From contig NZ_FMCX01000001.1 in assembly GCF_900091555.1 (NCBI RefSeq), positions 1,240,001 to 1,304,000 on the forward strand: a stretch of 64,000 nucleotides of DNA. The letters are read 5' to 3'. Position numbers and translations under genes: made by a program. Each line of letters opens with the position of its first letter. Position 1 is the first letter of the stretch. Shown here piece by piece: positions 18,362 to 26,959 of this stretch. The notes below the pieces were generated by a model. The model had not been told where the DNA came from and searched no databases. It saw nothing but the letters and a program-made list of their open reading frames with translations. The stretch comes from Micromonospora mirobrigensis (GTDB lineage: Bacteria; Actinomycetota; Actinomycetes; Mycobacteriales; Micromonosporaceae).

Positions 18362-19450
18362 GGCCGGCCAGGCGCCGGTGCTCAGGAAGCGGTCGATGGT
18401 GGCGGCGTGCGGGGTCAGGGCGAGGCCCTGTCCGGCGACCCACTCGTCGGAATAGTAGGTGTCGGCGTAGCGGTCGCCCGCGTCGCAGATCAGGGTGACC
18501 ACGGATCCGGTCCGGCCGGCGGCGAGCAGTTCGGCGATCAACCCGAAGGCGCCCCAGAGGTTGGTGCCGGTGGAGCCGCCGACCTTGCGGCCGAGCACCC
18601 GGGAGCCGGCCCGCATGGCGGCCAGCGAGGCGGCGTCGGGCACCTGCACCATCCGGTCCACGACCGAGGGCAGGAAGGACGACTCGACGGTGGGCCGGCC
18701 GATGCCCTCGATCCGGGAGCCCCGGCCGGTGCGGACCGACCAGTCGGCGGCCTGCCAGGCGGGATAGAAGGCGGAGTTCTCCGGGTCGACCACGCAGAGT
18801 TTGGTGGGCAGCCGCCGGTAGCGGGCGTACCGGCCGATGGTGGCGCTGGTGCCGCCGGTGCCGGCGCCGACGACGACCCAGGCCGGTACGGGGTGCCGTT
18901 CCAGGGCGAGCTGGGCGTAGATCGACTCGGCGATGTTGTTGTTGCCCCGCCAGTCGGTGGCCCGTTCGGCGTAGGTGAACTGGTCCATGAAGTGGCCGCC
19001 GGAGTCCTCGGCCAACCAGCGGGCCTCGATGACCACCTTGGCCGGGTCGCGGACGAGGTGGCAGCGACCGCCGTGGAACTCGATCTGGGTGATCTTCTCC
19101 GGTGACGTGGAGGCGGGCATGACGGCGATGAACGGCAGCCCGAGCATCCGGGCGAAGTACGCCTCGGAGACGGCCGTCGATCCGGAGGACGCCTCGACGA
19201 TGGTGGTCTGCGGGCCGATCCAGCCGTTGCAGAGGCCGTAGAGGAAGAGCGACCGGGCGAGCCGGTGCTTGAGCGAGCCGGTGGGGTGCACCGACTCGTC
19301 CTTGAGGTAGAGGTCGATCCCCCAGGCCCGGGGCAGCGGGAAGGGCAGCAGGTGGGTGTCGGCGGACCGGTTGGCGTCGGCCTCGACCGTGGCGATCGCC
19401 TCGGTCAGCCACGTCCGGCCCGCCTCGTCGCACCGGTCCAGGTGTGTCAC
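18359..19450 (-). CDS. PLP-dependent cysteine synthase-family enzyme (Cds1-like)
   Basis: 363 aa, fold-type II PLP enzyme. The Schiff-base lysine is probably K61 in TGSLKHRLA, with the substrate loop [15 protein letters not shown] and the phosphate-binding [12 protein letters not shown]. The sequence resembles the actinobacterial cysteine desulfhydrase Cds1 group more than CysK or CysM, judging by length and the C-terminal [16 protein letters not shown] motif. Likely reactions are release of sulfide from cysteine or a beta-replacement. It stands alone, with an SDR gene behind it on the same strand. Confidence 0.8.
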   Translation of the reverse strand: MTHLDRCDEAGRTWLTEAIATVEADANRSADTHLLPFPLPRAWGIDLYLKDESVHPTGSLKHRLARSLFLYGLCNGWIGPQTTIVEASSGSTAVSEAYFARMLGLPFIAVMPASTSPEKITQIEFHGGRCHLVRDPAKVVIEARWLAEDSGGHFMDQFTYAERATDWRGNNNIAESIYAQLALERHPVPAWVVVGAGTGGTSATIGRYARYRRLPTKLCVVDPENSAFYPAWQAADWSVRTGRGSRIEGIGRPTVESSFLPSVVDRMVQVPDAASLAAMRAGSRVLGRKVGGSTGTNLWGAFGLIAELLAAGRTGSVVTLICDAGDRYADTYYSDEWVAGQGLALTPHAATIDRFLSTGAWPA

Positions 19451-19460
19451 CCGGGCAACG

Positions 19461-20318
19461 TTACAAGTGAGGTCGGCTCGGGTCCGGTCCGACCCGGCGG
19501 CGCTGCCGGCGCTGCCCGGCCCGGCCCGCCGCCCGGACGGCGGGCAGGAGGGCGAGGGCGATCCGGGGGAAGGCGTCGAGCAGCCGCACCTGGGCGCCGC
19601 GCCACCGGGGCAGGCTGACCACCGGCCGGGGTCGCCGGGCCAGCCGGACGGCCCGGGCGGCGACCCGTTCCGGGCTGAGCATCGCCCCGGTGAAGGAGGC
19701 CACGGCGCCGGGGTCGGCCAGCCGGTCGTGCAGCATCGGCGTCCAGATCCCGTCCGGGCACAGGCAGGACACGTGTACGTCCCGCAGGCCGACCGTGCGC
19801 AGGTCGGCGAGGGTGCCGATGCTGAACGCCAGCAGCGCGTGCTTGCTGGCCGCGTAGACGGTCTCGCCCGGGGCGGCGACCAGCCCGGCCAGCGACACGA
19901 CGTTGAGCACGTGGCCGCGCCGGCGCGGGCGCATCACGTCCAGCGCGGCCAGGGTGCCGTTCATCGCCCCGAGCGCGTTGACCTCGACGATCCGTCGCCG
20001 GGTCGCCGCGTCGTGGGTCCAGGACGGGCCGGTGGCGAGGATGCCGGCGTTGTTCACCCAGAGCCCGAGCCCGTCGGCGGCCCGCCCGGCCGCTTCGGCG
20101 GCGACGTCGGCGCAGGCCGCCGCGTCGCGGACGTCCAGGGCCCGGGACCAGCCGCCGAGCGGCCCGGCGGCGGCGCGGACCGCGTCGGCGTCCAGGTCGG
20201 TCAGGAGTACGTCCCACCCGTCGCTGTGCAGCGCGGCGGCGATCGCCCGGCCGAGCCCACCGGCCGCCCCGGTCACGACGGCCACTGCCCGCGCCGGCTC
20301 GCGTGCTGGCGGTCTCAT
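19461..20318 (-). CDS. Short-chain dehydrogenase/reductase
   Basis: 285 aa classical SDR. The cofactor motif [10 protein letters not shown] is at 16-25 and NNAG at 89-92; the catalytic Ser is near S142, with YAASK at 155-159. The acidic residue after strand 2 (LLTDLDAD) points to NAD(H) preference. The C-terminus is extended and very basic. The ATG at 20318 places the Rossmann motif normally; the longer frame to 20438 adds an unlikely 40-residue leader. The substrate is unknown. Confidence 0.85.
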   Translation of the reverse strand: MRPPAREPARAVAVVTGAAGGLGRAIAAALHSDGWDVLLTDLDADAVRAAAGPLGGWSRALDVRDAAACADVAAEAAGRAADGLGLWVNNAGILATGPSWTHDAATRRRIVEVNALGAMNGTLAALDVMRPRRRGHVLNVVSLAGLVAAPGETVYAASKHALLAFSIGTLADLRTVGLRDVHVSCLCPDGIWTPMLHDRLADPGAVASFTGAMLSPERVAARAVRLARRPRPVVSLPRWRGAQVRLLDAFPRIALALLPAVRAAGRAGQRRQRRRVGPDPSRPHL

Positions 20319-20764
20319 CGGCGCACGGTATCGCCACCGCCCCGGCCCGCGCCAGAGCGCCCACGGGCCCCCATGTGACGACCCGCCGGCCCTGTCACTC
20401 ATGCGACGGCCCGCTGTTGTCGCTGTGGGTGACCGCAAACGTTAGCCACCCTGCGTCACCGGCGCGCGCGGTAGCGTGCACCCGTCCTCCCCGCTTTGCT
20501 CTGCTGCCACCCACGCAACAGCACCCCAACCAGCGGTTCCAGGGTCGGCAAAACTCGACACCGCCTCGCCGGTGGTCACGCTCGGTGGCTGTTGCGTCCG
20601 AGGGCAGCAGAGCAAAGCGGGGGCAAGGGGTCCGGTGGAGCGGCGGGGATGTCACGCTCCGCAGCGTGGAGCGGGCAGCCCACTTCGGCCGGGCCGGGCG
20701 TCCGGCGACTCCAACGCGAGCGATCCCATCGGGCCGGGCCGGCGGCTCGGGCACTCCAGCGCGG
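20319..20764. other. 446-nt intergenic region containing a long inverted repeat
   Basis: This gap between the SDR and Lrp/AsnC genes has no convincing coding frame. It holds the inverted repeat at 20489-20622 and, nearer the Lrp stop, GC-rich sequence with GGGCCGGGC copies (about 20689-20700 and 20730-20740). Nothing else could be assigned. Confidence 0.6.
20489..20622. repeat. 134-nt two-step inverted repeat, possible structured RNA
   Basis: The outer arms CCCCGCTTTGCTCTGCTGCC (20489-20508) and GGCAGCAGAGCAAAGCGGGG (20603-20622) are a perfect 20-bp pair. A few bases inward, ACGCAACAGC (20513-20522) pairs exactly with GCTGTTGCGT (20588-20597). The roughly 65-nt apical part is less regular. 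It is longer and more elaborate than a plain terminator, and is either a small structured RNA, a non-autonomous repeat element, or a terminator serving both flanking minus-strand genes. The strand is unknown. Confidence 0.7.
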
Positions 20765-21223
20765 TCAGGCCCCGGGCGGGGTGAGGGGCTGGGGGCGGTT
20801 CTCCCACTTGGTCGACAGCGCGATCCCGGTCCGGGTGGAGGCCACCCCGGGCGTCCGGTTCAATCGCACGATCAGCTGCTCCAGCTCGGCGATGGTGCCG
20901 ACCCGCGCCTTGAGCAGGAACGACTCCACGCCGGCCATGAAGTAGCAGGACTCGATCTCCGGCATCTGCCGAAACGCCTCGAGCACGTCGTCGGCGTCGC
21001 CGCCGGAGTCCTCGACGATGCCGATCAGGGCGGTGACGCCCAGCCCGATCGCCTCCGGCTCGACCTCCGCCCGGTACGCCCGGATCACTCCGCCGGACTC
21101 CAGCTTGCCGACCCGCTCGTGCACCGCCGGCGCGGAGAGGCCGACCTGCCTGGCCAGCTCGGCGTAGGACAGTCGGGCGTTGCCGCGCAGCAGCTCCACG
21201 AGGCTCAGGTCGATGGCGTCCAC
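20765..21223 (-). CDS. Lrp/AsnC-family transcriptional regulator
   Basis: 152 aa. An N-terminal winged helix (about 5-60, with NARLSYAELARQVGLSAPAVHERVGKLE) is followed by an RAM effector domain (about 70-140) with the GxxxD-type SFLLKARVGTIAELEQLI segment. An AsnC-type gene is, as I recall, also found beside the futalosine menaquinone genes of Streptomyces, which suggests a conserved neighbour of mqn genes. The ligand is not predictable. Confidence 0.88.
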   Translation of the reverse strand: MDAIDLSLVELLRGNARLSYAELARQVGLSAPAVHERVGKLESGGVIRAYRAEVEPEAIGLGVTALIGIVEDSGGDADDVLEAFRQMPEIESCYFMAGVESFLLKARVGTIAELEQLIVRLNRTPGVASTRTGIALSTKWENRPQPLTPPGA

Positions 21224-21491
21224 GGACGGTGACCCTATCGGTCACGGCGTAACGCGGGACGCTCGGTGTCCGTTGAACATGACGTCAGGTGACAGTTCGC
21301 AGACTCACAGTCGGAGGGCCCCGCCGCCGGTACCATTTACTAACTTCCCACTCAGTGCTTTTTTCGCGTTTGGCGGACAGGCCAGGTCGCTGGTGCTGTA
21401 ATTGCCATACGTCCCTCATGACGGCTCTGGGCTCGCACCGGCCGGGGGCAGTGTGTTCAGCCGGGGGCTTCGTCGACGCGAGGAGGGGGCT

Positions 21492-21758
21492 GTGGACACT
21501 GGAGATCGCCTGCTGACACCGGGTGAGGTCGCCGCGCTGTTTCGGGTGGACCCGAAAACTGTGACGAGATGGGCGGCGGCCGGCCGGATAGGCAGCATCC
21601 GGACTCCAGGCGGGCATCGCCGGTTTCGGGAATCCGAGGTGCGGGCCCTGCTTGAGGGGGAGGGCATGCTGGACGAGGCGGAGGACATGGGCAAGCCACG
21701 CAACGTGGGCCCGACCGCCTCGACCGGTCCAGGGCCGGCCAACGCCGGCATGTACTGA
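21492..21758 (+). CDS. bldC: BldC-like MerR-type DNA-binding protein
   Basis: 88 aa small winged-helix protein closely matching BldC, the developmental regulator that binds DNA as head-to-tail multimers: LLTPGEVAALFRVDPKTVTRW, then IGSIRTPGGHRRFRESEVRALL. The GTG at 21492 has GAGGAGG about 8 nt upstream. Streptomyces BldC is about 68 aa; here an extra tail of some 25 residues follows (GMLDEAEDMGKPRNVGPTAS and on). The AT-richer leader 21330-21420 probably carries its promoter. Confidence 0.9.
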   Translation: MDTGDRLLTPGEVAALFRVDPKTVTRWAAAGRIGSIRTPGGHRRFRESEVRALLEGEGMLDEAEDMGKPRNVGPTASTGPGPANAGMY

Positions 21759-21823
21759 GTGGTGCCGGGTGGTACGCGGACCGGGCGACAGGCTCCGGTC
21801 CGCGCACCGGTGAGACCGGCGGG

Positions 21824-22453
21824 TCAGGACCGGTCGGCGGCGAGCTGACCGGACCAGCGACGGAACAGGGTGTGCGGCACGCCGAGGGCGTCGAGCACCT
21901 TGCCGGCGACGAAGTCGACCAGTTGCTGGGCCGAGGCGGACGCCCCGGCGCCGTAGAAACCCGGACTGGCCGGCAGCACCACCGCCCCGGCGTCGTGCAG
22001 CGCGATCAGGTGCTCCAGGTGACTGCGGGTCACCGGGGTCTCCCGGGGCACCACCACCAGCGGCCGCCGCTCCTTGAGGTTGACCTCCGCGGCGCGCTGC
22101 AACAGATCCTTGGACAGGCCGATGGCGATCCCGGCGCACGCCGCGGTGCTCGCCGGCACGACCGCCATGCCGCGTACCCGGTAGGAGCCGCTGCTCGGGC
22201 CGGCCGCGAGGTCGCCGGCGGGCCAGTGCCGGACGTCGGCGTCGGCCAGGTCGCGGCCGAGCCAGCCGGCCAGGTCGTCGGCCCAGTGGGCGTCGCGGAA
22301 CGGCCGGCCGGTCTCGTCCAGGATCGTCAGCCGGGCGGCCCGGGACACGATCAGGTCGACCGGCTCACCGGCGTCGAGCAACCCGCGGACGACCGCCGCG
22401 GCGTACGGCGTGCCGGACGCACCGGAGACCCCCACCACCCATGGTTCGCGCAT
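21824..22453 (-). CDS. mqnM: UbiX-like flavin prenyltransferase of menaquinone synthesis
   Basis: 209 aa flavoprotein of the UbiX/Pad1 group. It makes prenylated FMN for the UbiD-type decarboxylase encoded 2 kb away. The flavin-binding GVSGASGTPYA motif is at 8-18, with the later VVVPRETPVTRSHLEHL and the SPGFYGAG loop. The neighbours mqnP and mqnL support the menaquinone assignment; mqnM is the name I recall for the Streptomyces equivalent. It is separated from mqnP by a terpene synthase on the other strand. Confidence 0.87.
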   Translation of the reverse strand: MREPWVVGVSGASGTPYAAAVVRGLLDAGEPVDLIVSRAARLTILDETGRPFRDAHWADDLAGWLGRDLADADVRHWPAGDLAAGPSSGSYRVRGMAVVPASTAACAGIAIGLSKDLLQRAAEVNLKERRPLVVVPRETPVTRSHLEHLIALHDAGAVVLPASPGFYGAGASASAQQLVDFVAGKVLDALGVPHTLFRRWSGQLAADRS

Positions 22454-22562
22454 GCCGTCAAGAGTGCCTGGTCACCGCGGGTGCGGGTGCGCCGGGGCGG
22501 CGGTACCCGCGCGGACCTGCCATGCTGCCGGGGACGATCGACCCTCGACGGAGGAGTGGCCG

Positions 22563-23549
22563 GTGACCGGCGGAGCGGTTCTGGAGTCGCTGCGCACCGA
22601 GTGTCCCGTTCCGGCCCGGATCTCCCCGCACGCCGACCGGGTGCAGGAGTGGTTGGTCGGGCAGCTCCACCGGCACGGCCTGCCGGTGGACGCCGCGGCC
22701 CGCACCCGGCTGGCCGAGGCCGGCTTCGCCAGGTACGCGGCCCGCCTCTACCCGGCCGCCACCGAGGCCGACCTGCGGGTGCTGAGCCTGCTGTTCACCT
22801 GGTTCTTCCTGGTCGACGACGCCTGCGACGGCCCGGCCCGGTTCACGTCCGACCAGATCCGCCGGCTGCGGGACGGCGTGCTCGCCGTGCTGCGCGACGG
22901 ACCGCGGGCCCGCCATCCGGCGTTCACCGGTCCGCTGCGCCGGCTGCTGGTGCAGGCCTGGCGGGAGCCGCGCCGGCGGATGCCGGTCCGCTGGCGGGTG
23001 CGGTTCGCCGACGCGGTCGGCCACCACCTGCACGGCGTCCGGCGGGAGGCCGCGGCGAAGGAGGCGGGGCGCCGCCCCGGGGTGGCCGAGTACGTGGCGC
23101 TGCGCCGGGCCACCTCGGCGGCGTACGTGTCGTACCCGCTGGTGGAGTTCGTGACCGGCCGGCCGCTGCCGGACCCGGTCTACCACCATCCGCGGCTGCG
23201 TCGCCTCGCCGACCTCGGCAACGACCTGCTCTCCTGGTACAACGACATCGCCTCGCTGGAGCGGGACCGGGCGACCGCCGGCGGGCACAACCTGGTGCTG
23301 GCGCTGGCGACCGAGCACGGGGTCGACCCGGAGGCGGCGGTCGACCTGGCGGCGGCGCGCTGGCGGGAGACGATGCGCGAGTTCGTGGCGCTGCGCGCCG
23401 CCGTGCCGTCGTTCGGTCCGGGGCTGGACGAGGCGGTCACCGACCATCTCGACGGGGTGGCCGCGGCGGTGCGCGGCACCATCGAGTGGACGCTGGAGAG
23501 CGCCCGCTATCCCACCGGGCCCGTCAGCCCCGCAACCCGAGGCGGATGA
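22563..23549 (+). CDS. Class I terpene synthase
   Basis: 328 aa bacterial terpene cyclase. The Asp-rich metal motif is D85-D86-AC-D89 (FFLVDDACDG). The NSE-type motif is N220-D221-LL-S224-WYN-D228, with Asp instead of Glu at the last ligand. The C-terminal RYPTGP segment contains the conserved Arg-Tyr pair. GTG at 22563 has GAGGAG about 8 nt upstream. There is no second tailoring enzyme beside it, and product or chain length cannot be predicted. It is on the opposite strand to the mqn genes around it, and its 3' end overlaps mqnP by 26 nt. Confidence 0.88.
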   Translation: MTGGAVLESLRTECPVPARISPHADRVQEWLVGQLHRHGLPVDAAARTRLAEAGFARYAARLYPAATEADLRVLSLLFTWFFLVDDACDGPARFTSDQIRRLRDGVLAVLRDGPRARHPAFTGPLRRLLVQAWREPRRRMPVRWRVRFADAVGHHLHGVRREAAAKEAGRRPGVAEYVALRRATSAAYVSYPLVEFVTGRPLPDPVYHHPRLRRLADLGNDLLSWYNDIASLERDRATAGGHNLVLALATEHGVDPEAAVDLAAARWRETMREFVALRAAVPSFGPGLDEAVTDHLDGVAAAVRGTIEWTLESARYPTGPVSPATRGG

Positions 23550-24429
23550 CCAGGTCGAGCAGGGCGAAGACGAACAGCGCGATGCCGACGAAGCCGTTGG
23601 CGGTGAAGAACGCCCGGTTGACCTTGCTCAGGTCGGTCGGGCTGACCACCAGGTGCTGGTAGCCGAAGGCGACGGCGGTGAACGCCAGCCCGATCCACCA
23701 GAGCCAGCCGAAGCCGACCAGCGCGCCGAACCAGATGAACAACGCGAAGGTGATCACGTGCGCGACGGTGGAGGCGTGCAGCGCGAAGCGCCGGCCGTAG
23801 CGGGCCGGGACGCTGCGCACGCCGATCTCCCGGTCGATCTCGGAGTCCTGGCAGGCGTAGATCAGGTCGAAGCCGCCGATCCACAGGCCGACGGCGGCGC
23901 CGAGCAGCCAGGCCGGCCAGGAGCCGTCGAGGGTGCCGGTGACCGCGAGCCAGGCGCCGACCGGTCCGACCGCCTGGGCGATGGCGAGGATGGCGTGCGG
24001 CCAGTTGGTGAACCGCTTGCCGTACGGGTAGACGACCAGCGGGATCACCGCGAGCGGCGCGAGCACCAGGCAGAGCGGGTTGAGCAGGGCGGCGGCGGCC
24101 AGGAAGACCACCAGCGCGACGGCCGCGCCGGTCCAGGCCGTGCGGACGCTCACCGCCCCGGTGACCAGTTCCCGGTTCGCGGTACGCGGGTTCCGGGCGT
24201 CGATCCGCCGGTCGAGGATCCGGTTGGCGGCCATGGCGAACGTCCGCGCGCCGACCATCGCCACGGTGATCAGCAGCAGGTCGAGCCAGCGGACCCGTCC
24301 GCCGTTCACCTGCATGGCGGTCAGCGCCGACAGGTACGCGAAGGGCAGGGCGAAGACCGAGTGCTCGATCGCGACCAGCTTGAGGAAGGAGGTGACCCGG
24401 CCGGGCCGCTCCGCGACGGCGGTGGCCAT
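23524..24429 (-). CDS. mqnP: Menaquinone-pathway prenyltransferase (UbiA family)
   Basis: 301 aa membrane prenyltransferase with about eight to nine TM helices. It attaches the polyprenyl chain to the aromatic acid precursor. The two Asp-rich motifs are NRILDRRIDARNPRT (N69 onward) and YACQDSEIDREIG. The ATG overlaps the mqnL stop by one base (TGATG), showing coupling. The assignment to MqnP rather than UbiA or heme O synthase rests on the UbiD- and UbiX-type neighbours. Confidence 0.92.
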   Translation of the reverse strand: MATAVAERPGRVTSFLKLVAIEHSVFALPFAYLSALTAMQVNGGRVRWLDLLLITVAMVGARTFAMAANRILDRRIDARNPRTANRELVTGAVSVRTAWTGAAVALVVFLAAAALLNPLCLVLAPLAVIPLVVYPYGKRFTNWPHAILAIAQAVGPVGAWLAVTGTLDGSWPAWLLGAAVGLWIGGFDLIYACQDSEIDREIGVRSVPARYGRRFALHASTVAHVITFALFIWFGALVGFGWLWWIGLAFTAVAFGYQHLVVSPTDLSKVNRAFFTANGFVGIALFVFALLDLVIRLGLRG

Positions 24430-25889
24430 CAGATCCCGTACTCCTTCCAGCGCTTGTCGACCAGGGAGGTGACCTCCGGCGACATGGTCATCTCCTCCGG
24501 CCAGCCGCGGGTGTAGCCCTCGGCGGGCAGCTTGCGGGTGGCGTCCACGCCCGCCTTGCCGCCCCAGAACTGCTGGTACGACGAGTGGTCGAGGTGGTCC
24601 ACCGGGCCCTCGGTGAGGAGCAGGTCGCGGGCGTAGTCGACGTTGCCGAAGGCGCGGAAGGCGACCTCGTTGTAGTCGTGCACGTCGCAGTCCTCATCGA
24701 CGATCACGATCAGCTTGGTCAGCGACATGAGGTGGGCGCCCCAGATCGCGTTCATCACCTTCTGCGCGTGCTTCGGGTAGCGCTTGCGGATCGACACGAT
24801 CGCGCAGTTGTGGAACACCCCGGCGGCCGGCAGGTCGTAGTCGACGATGTCCGGAATCATCAGCTTGAGCAGCGGCTGGAAGATCCGCTCGGTGGCCTTG
24901 CCGAGGCCGTGGTCCTCCTGCGGCGGCTTCGAGGTGACGATCGAGTGGTAGACCGGCTCGCGCTGCATGGTCATCGTCTCGACGTGCAGCACCGGGAACG
25001 GCTCGACCGGGGTGTAGAAGCCGGTGTGGTCACCGAACGGGCCCTCGGGGAGCCGCTCGCCGGGCTCCAGGTAGCCCTCCAGGACGATCTGGGCGTGCGC
25101 CGGGACCTGCAACGGCACGGTGAGGCAGTCGACCATCTCGACCCGTTCGCCCCGCAGGAAGCCGGCGAACAGGTATTCGTCGATGTCACCGGGGAGCGGC
25201 GCGGAGGCCGCGTACGAGACGACCGGGTCACAGCCGATGGCGATGGCGACCGGGAGCCGCTGGCCGAGCCGCTCGGCGACGGCGTGGTGCGCGGTGGAGT
25301 CCTTGTGGATCTGCCAGTGCATGCCGAGGGTGTTCCGGCCGTGCTGCTGGAGCCGGTAGAGGCCCAGGTTGCGCTTGCCGGTCTCCGGGTGCTTGGTGTG
25401 GGTCAGCCCGTAGTTGTGGAAGATCCCGCCGTCGCCGGGCCAGACCTGCAGGCCGGGCAGCTTGTTCAGGTCGACGTCGTCGCCCCGGTAGACCACCTGC
25501 TGGCAGGGGGCGGTCTTCACCTTGCGCGGGGGCACCGACTTGAGCTGCATGACCTTGCCCAGGCCCTCGCGGATGCCGGACCAGCCGACCGGCAGCTCCG
25601 GCTTGATCAGCGCGCCGATCCGGTCGCCGATCTCGTCGAGCGAGTCGACGCCGAGCGCCATCGCCATCCGCTTCTCGGTGCCGAACAGGTTGATCGCCAC
25701 CGGCATCTCGCCCCGGGTGGGGTGCTCGAAGAGCAGCGCCGGCCCGTCGGCCCGGACCGTCCGGGTGACGATCTCGCTGATCTCCAGGGTGGGGTCGACC
25801 GGGACGCTGACCCGCCGCAGCTCGCCCGCCCGTTCCAGGGCCGCGAGGAAGTCCTTGAGATCGGTGTACGGGAAGCCACGAGCCGCCAT
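24429..25889 (-). CDS. mqnL: UbiD-like menaquinone biosynthesis decarboxylase
   Basis: 486 aa prenyl-FMN-dependent decarboxylase that removes the carboxyl group of the naphthoate precursor. It has the UbiD signatures: GDGGIFHNYGLTHTKHPETG, the HWQIHKDS region, LEGYLEPGERLPEGPFGDHTGFYTP with the catalytic Glu/Arg/Glu set, and IVIVDEDCDVHDYNEVAF. It is first of the mqnL-mqnP pair. A 60-nt repeat lies about 50 nt upstream. Confidence 0.93.
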   Translation of the reverse strand: MAARGFPYTDLKDFLAALERAGELRRVSVPVDPTLEISEIVTRTVRADGPALLFEHPTRGEMPVAINLFGTEKRMAMALGVDSLDEIGDRIGALIKPELPVGWSGIREGLGKVMQLKSVPPRKVKTAPCQQVVYRGDDVDLNKLPGLQVWPGDGGIFHNYGLTHTKHPETGKRNLGLYRLQQHGRNTLGMHWQIHKDSTAHHAVAERLGQRLPVAIAIGCDPVVSYAASAPLPGDIDEYLFAGFLRGERVEMVDCLTVPLQVPAHAQIVLEGYLEPGERLPEGPFGDHTGFYTPVEPFPVLHVETMTMQREPVYHSIVTSKPPQEDHGLGKATERIFQPLLKLMIPDIVDYDLPAAGVFHNCAIVSIRKRYPKHAQKVMNAIWGAHLMSLTKLIVIVDEDCDVHDYNEVAFRAFGNVDYARDLLLTEGPVDHLDHSSYQQFWGGKAGVDATRKLPAEGYTRGWPEEMTMSPEVTSLVDKRWKEYGI

Positions 25890-25939
25890 GCCCGCAAGTC
25901 TCCCGCACCCCCGGCCACTCCGCCCACGCCGGGGCCTGT

Positions 25940-25998
25940 GATGTAAGCACGGGCCCCCTGTTAACGCATTCGGTAGAGCAGGGGCCCCCTGTTAACAC
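25940..25998 (-). repeat. 60-nt intergenic repeat, copy 3 (divergent gap)
   Basis: Minus-oriented copy with a degenerate end (GATGTAAGCAC where others have GGTGNAAGNAG) and GTTAACAC at the other side. It is the only intergenic copy that lies between divergent genes (mqnL and an alpha/beta hydrolase), so it may overlap promoter or leader sequence. Confidence 0.9.
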
Positions 25999-26060
25999 TC
26001 GGGCGGCATGGGCGGCGGCCCACCGGGTAACCGCGGCTGCGGCGACGGACGGGGGCAGCG

Positions 26061-26930
26061 ATGGGCGAGCGGGTTCCGGCGGGGTTCACCGAGCAGCGGA
26101 TCCAGGTCGGTGGGATCACCATGAACCACCTGCGCGGCGGCAGCGGTCCCCCGCTGGTGCTGCTGCACGGCTATCCGCAGTGCGCGCACATGTGGCGGCA
26201 CGTGCTGCCCGAACTGGCCCGCTCGTTCGAGGTGGTGGCACCGGACCTGCGCGGCTTCGGCGACACGGACGCCCCGCCCGGCGGGTACGACAAGAAGACC
26301 GTGGCCGCCGACCTGCACGGCCTGCTCACCGCCCTCGGTCTGACCGACGACCTCCGGCTGGTCGGGCACGATCTGGGAACGATGGTCGCCTACGCGTACG
26401 CCGCCGCCCACCCCGCCGCGGTGTCCCGGCTGGTGCTCACCGAGGCGCCCATCCCGGACGAGAGCATCTACACCCTCCCGGCCCTGACGACCGCCGGGCC
26501 GGCGGTGTGGAACTTCGGCTTCTTCAATGTCGCCAACGGCCTGCCCGAGCAGCTGATCACCGGCCGGGAGTCGCTCTGGGTGGACCGCTTCACCGACTCG
26601 ATCATGGTCAACAAGGGCAGCATCGGCCCGGAGGACGTCGAGGAGTACGCCCGGCACCTGCGCGACCCGGACCATCTGCGGGCCAGCTTCGACTGGTTCC
26701 GCGCGTTCGACCGGGACGTCGCGGACAACGCCGGGTACCGGGCGACGAAGCTGCCGATGCCGGTGCTCGCCGTGGGCGCCCGGGCCAGTCTCGGCGAGCA
26801 GGTGGCCATGCAGGTCCGCCGGTACGCCGACACGGTCACCGGCGAGGTGGTGGAGGACTGCGGGCACTGGCTCTTCGAGGAGCGGCCCGCCGAGATGTGC
26901 GCGCTGCTGCTGCCGTTCCTGCGGGGCTGA
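26061..26930 (+). CDS. Alpha/beta hydrolase, epoxide hydrolase or dehalogenase type
   Basis: 289 aa. The oxyanion HGYPQ motif (36-40) and nucleophile elbow GHDLGT with Asp104 as nucleophile place it with epoxide hydrolases and haloacid/haloalkane dehalogenases rather than Ser esterases. The likely catalytic His is in EDCGHWLFEE near 273. Cap-domain residues lie between about 140 and 215. The substrate is unknown. The neighbours (AhpD-like protein, MarR) do not define a pathway. Confidence 0.87.
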   Translation: MGERVPAGFTEQRIQVGGITMNHLRGGSGPPLVLLHGYPQCAHMWRHVLPELARSFEVVAPDLRGFGDTDAPPGGYDKKTVAADLHGLLTALGLTDDLRLVGHDLGTMVAYAYAAAHPAAVSRLVLTEAPIPDESIYTLPALTTAGPAVWNFGFFNVANGLPEQLITGRESLWVDRFTDSIMVNKGSIGPEDVEEYARHLRDPDHLRASFDWFRAFDRDVADNAGYRATKLPMPVLAVGARASLGEQVAMQVRRYADTVTGEVVEDCGHWLFEERPAEMCALLLPFLRG

Positions 26931-26959
26931 CCCGGCGGCCACGGGAGGGCAGCCGGACC

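Noticed and set aside
20476..20945. Small plus-strand frames through the 134-nt inverted repeat
   Set aside because: They have no ribosome site, cross both arms of the hairpin and run antisense into the Lrp/AsnC gene.
18359..25889. A terpene biosynthetic gene cluster around the cyclase
   Set aside because: The flanking genes are menaquinone and housekeeping genes; no P450, methyltransferase or prenyl diphosphate synthase is present.
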